DNA of 41,877 nucleotides, from positions 1-41,877 of the forward strand of contig RQYR01000027.1 in assembly GCA_003859965.1 (NCBI GenBank). The letters are read 5' to 3'. The translations under genes were made by a program, and so were the position numbers. Positions 41,795 to 41,877 of this stretch are shown here, in pieces; within the stretch, counting starts at the first letter, position 1, and every line of letters starts with the position of its first letter. The notes beneath the pieces are model-generated. The model was given only the letters and a program-made list of their open reading frames with translations. It was not told the origin of the DNA and did no database searches. The stretch comes from Comamonadaceae bacterium OH2545_COT-014 (GTDB lineage: Bacteria > Pseudomonadota > Gammaproteobacteria > Burkholderiales > Burkholderiaceae_C).

Positions 41795-41877
41795 AGAACC
41801 TGTTCAAAATCTTTTGAGGATGAGCGCCAGGAAAGCCAAGTGGATGAACTGCAAGCTGGTATTGAGCAGGCGCTCGC
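41795..41877 (-). mobile_element. End of an IS (IS5-like) with transposase C terminus, cut by the window edge
   Basis: The plus strand begins AGAACCTGTTCAAAATCT, the same terminal sequence as the MITEs. On the minus strand a partial frame enters from the window edge and reads ERLLNTSLQFIHLAFLALIL then KRF and a TGA stop at 41806-41804, inside the terminal repeat. The short hydrophobic C terminus resembles IS5-superfamily DDE transposases, but only 23 residues are visible and the family call is tentative. Confidence 0.55.

Overview
The window looks like chromosomal DNA of a GC-rich betaproteobacterium in Burkholderiales, most probably family Comamonadaceae. The reasons are the DUF3567 protein, a system II cytochrome c maturation pair next to a cytochrome c4-like gene and engB, a PhaM-type polyhydroxyalkanoate granule protein, an MFS/acyltransferase fusion, and the short repeats described below. 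No tRNA, rRNA or CRISPR array was seen. Almost all genes are housekeeping or accessory metabolic genes; the unusual material is mostly between and inside them.

Layout. 1-1.5 kb: tail of an IS481-type transposase, a DUF3567 gene, and a fumarylacetoacetate-hydrolase homologue that has lost catalytic residues. 1.7-7.0 kb: cytochrome c unit (c4-type cytochrome, ResB, ResC/CcsA; minus strand) divergent from engB. 7.1-13.4 kb: an orphan FixJ-type regulator, comM, an orphan glcE, a flavin reductase, a SPOR protein and birA. 13.4-17.5 kb: a SET-domain methyltransferase divergent from topoisomerase III fused to a lysine-rich linker and a SWIB domain, then a SlyD-like isomerase. 17.5-18.2 kb: a repeat, a MITE and a candidate sRNA with pyrimidine-rich loops. 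18.2-26.5 kb: purB, marC, a class V aminotransferase, cutA, priA and hemE. 26.6-34.3 kb: a Tat-exported carbonic anhydrase under a perfect FNR box, corC-lnt, muiA-pgpA, and a TPR-methyltransferase. 34.3-41.5 kb: tgt, an lplT/plsC fusion, a CREST-type membrane hydrolase divergent from a helix-turn-helix regulator, a FIST protein and phaM. The right edge enters another insertion sequence.

Two interspersed repeat families run through the window. The first is a roughly 165-175 bp palindromic MITE (4 copies) whose ends match the terminus of the IS at the right edge. The second is a roughly 45-65 bp REP-like palindrome (8 copies). It usually lies just after a stop codon, but it is also read in frame inside hemE and lnt and supplies the last codons and stop of the FixJ-type regulator.

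Envelope and membrane biogenesis is a recurring theme (Lnt, CorC, PgpA, LplT/PlsC, MarC, MuiA, SPOR). So are redox and anaerobic functions (ResBC, cytochrome c4, FNR box, HemE). Most candidates for new biology are the sRNA-like locus at 17.85-18.04 kb, the SET/TopoIII-SWIB pair, and the protein-coding repeat insertions.
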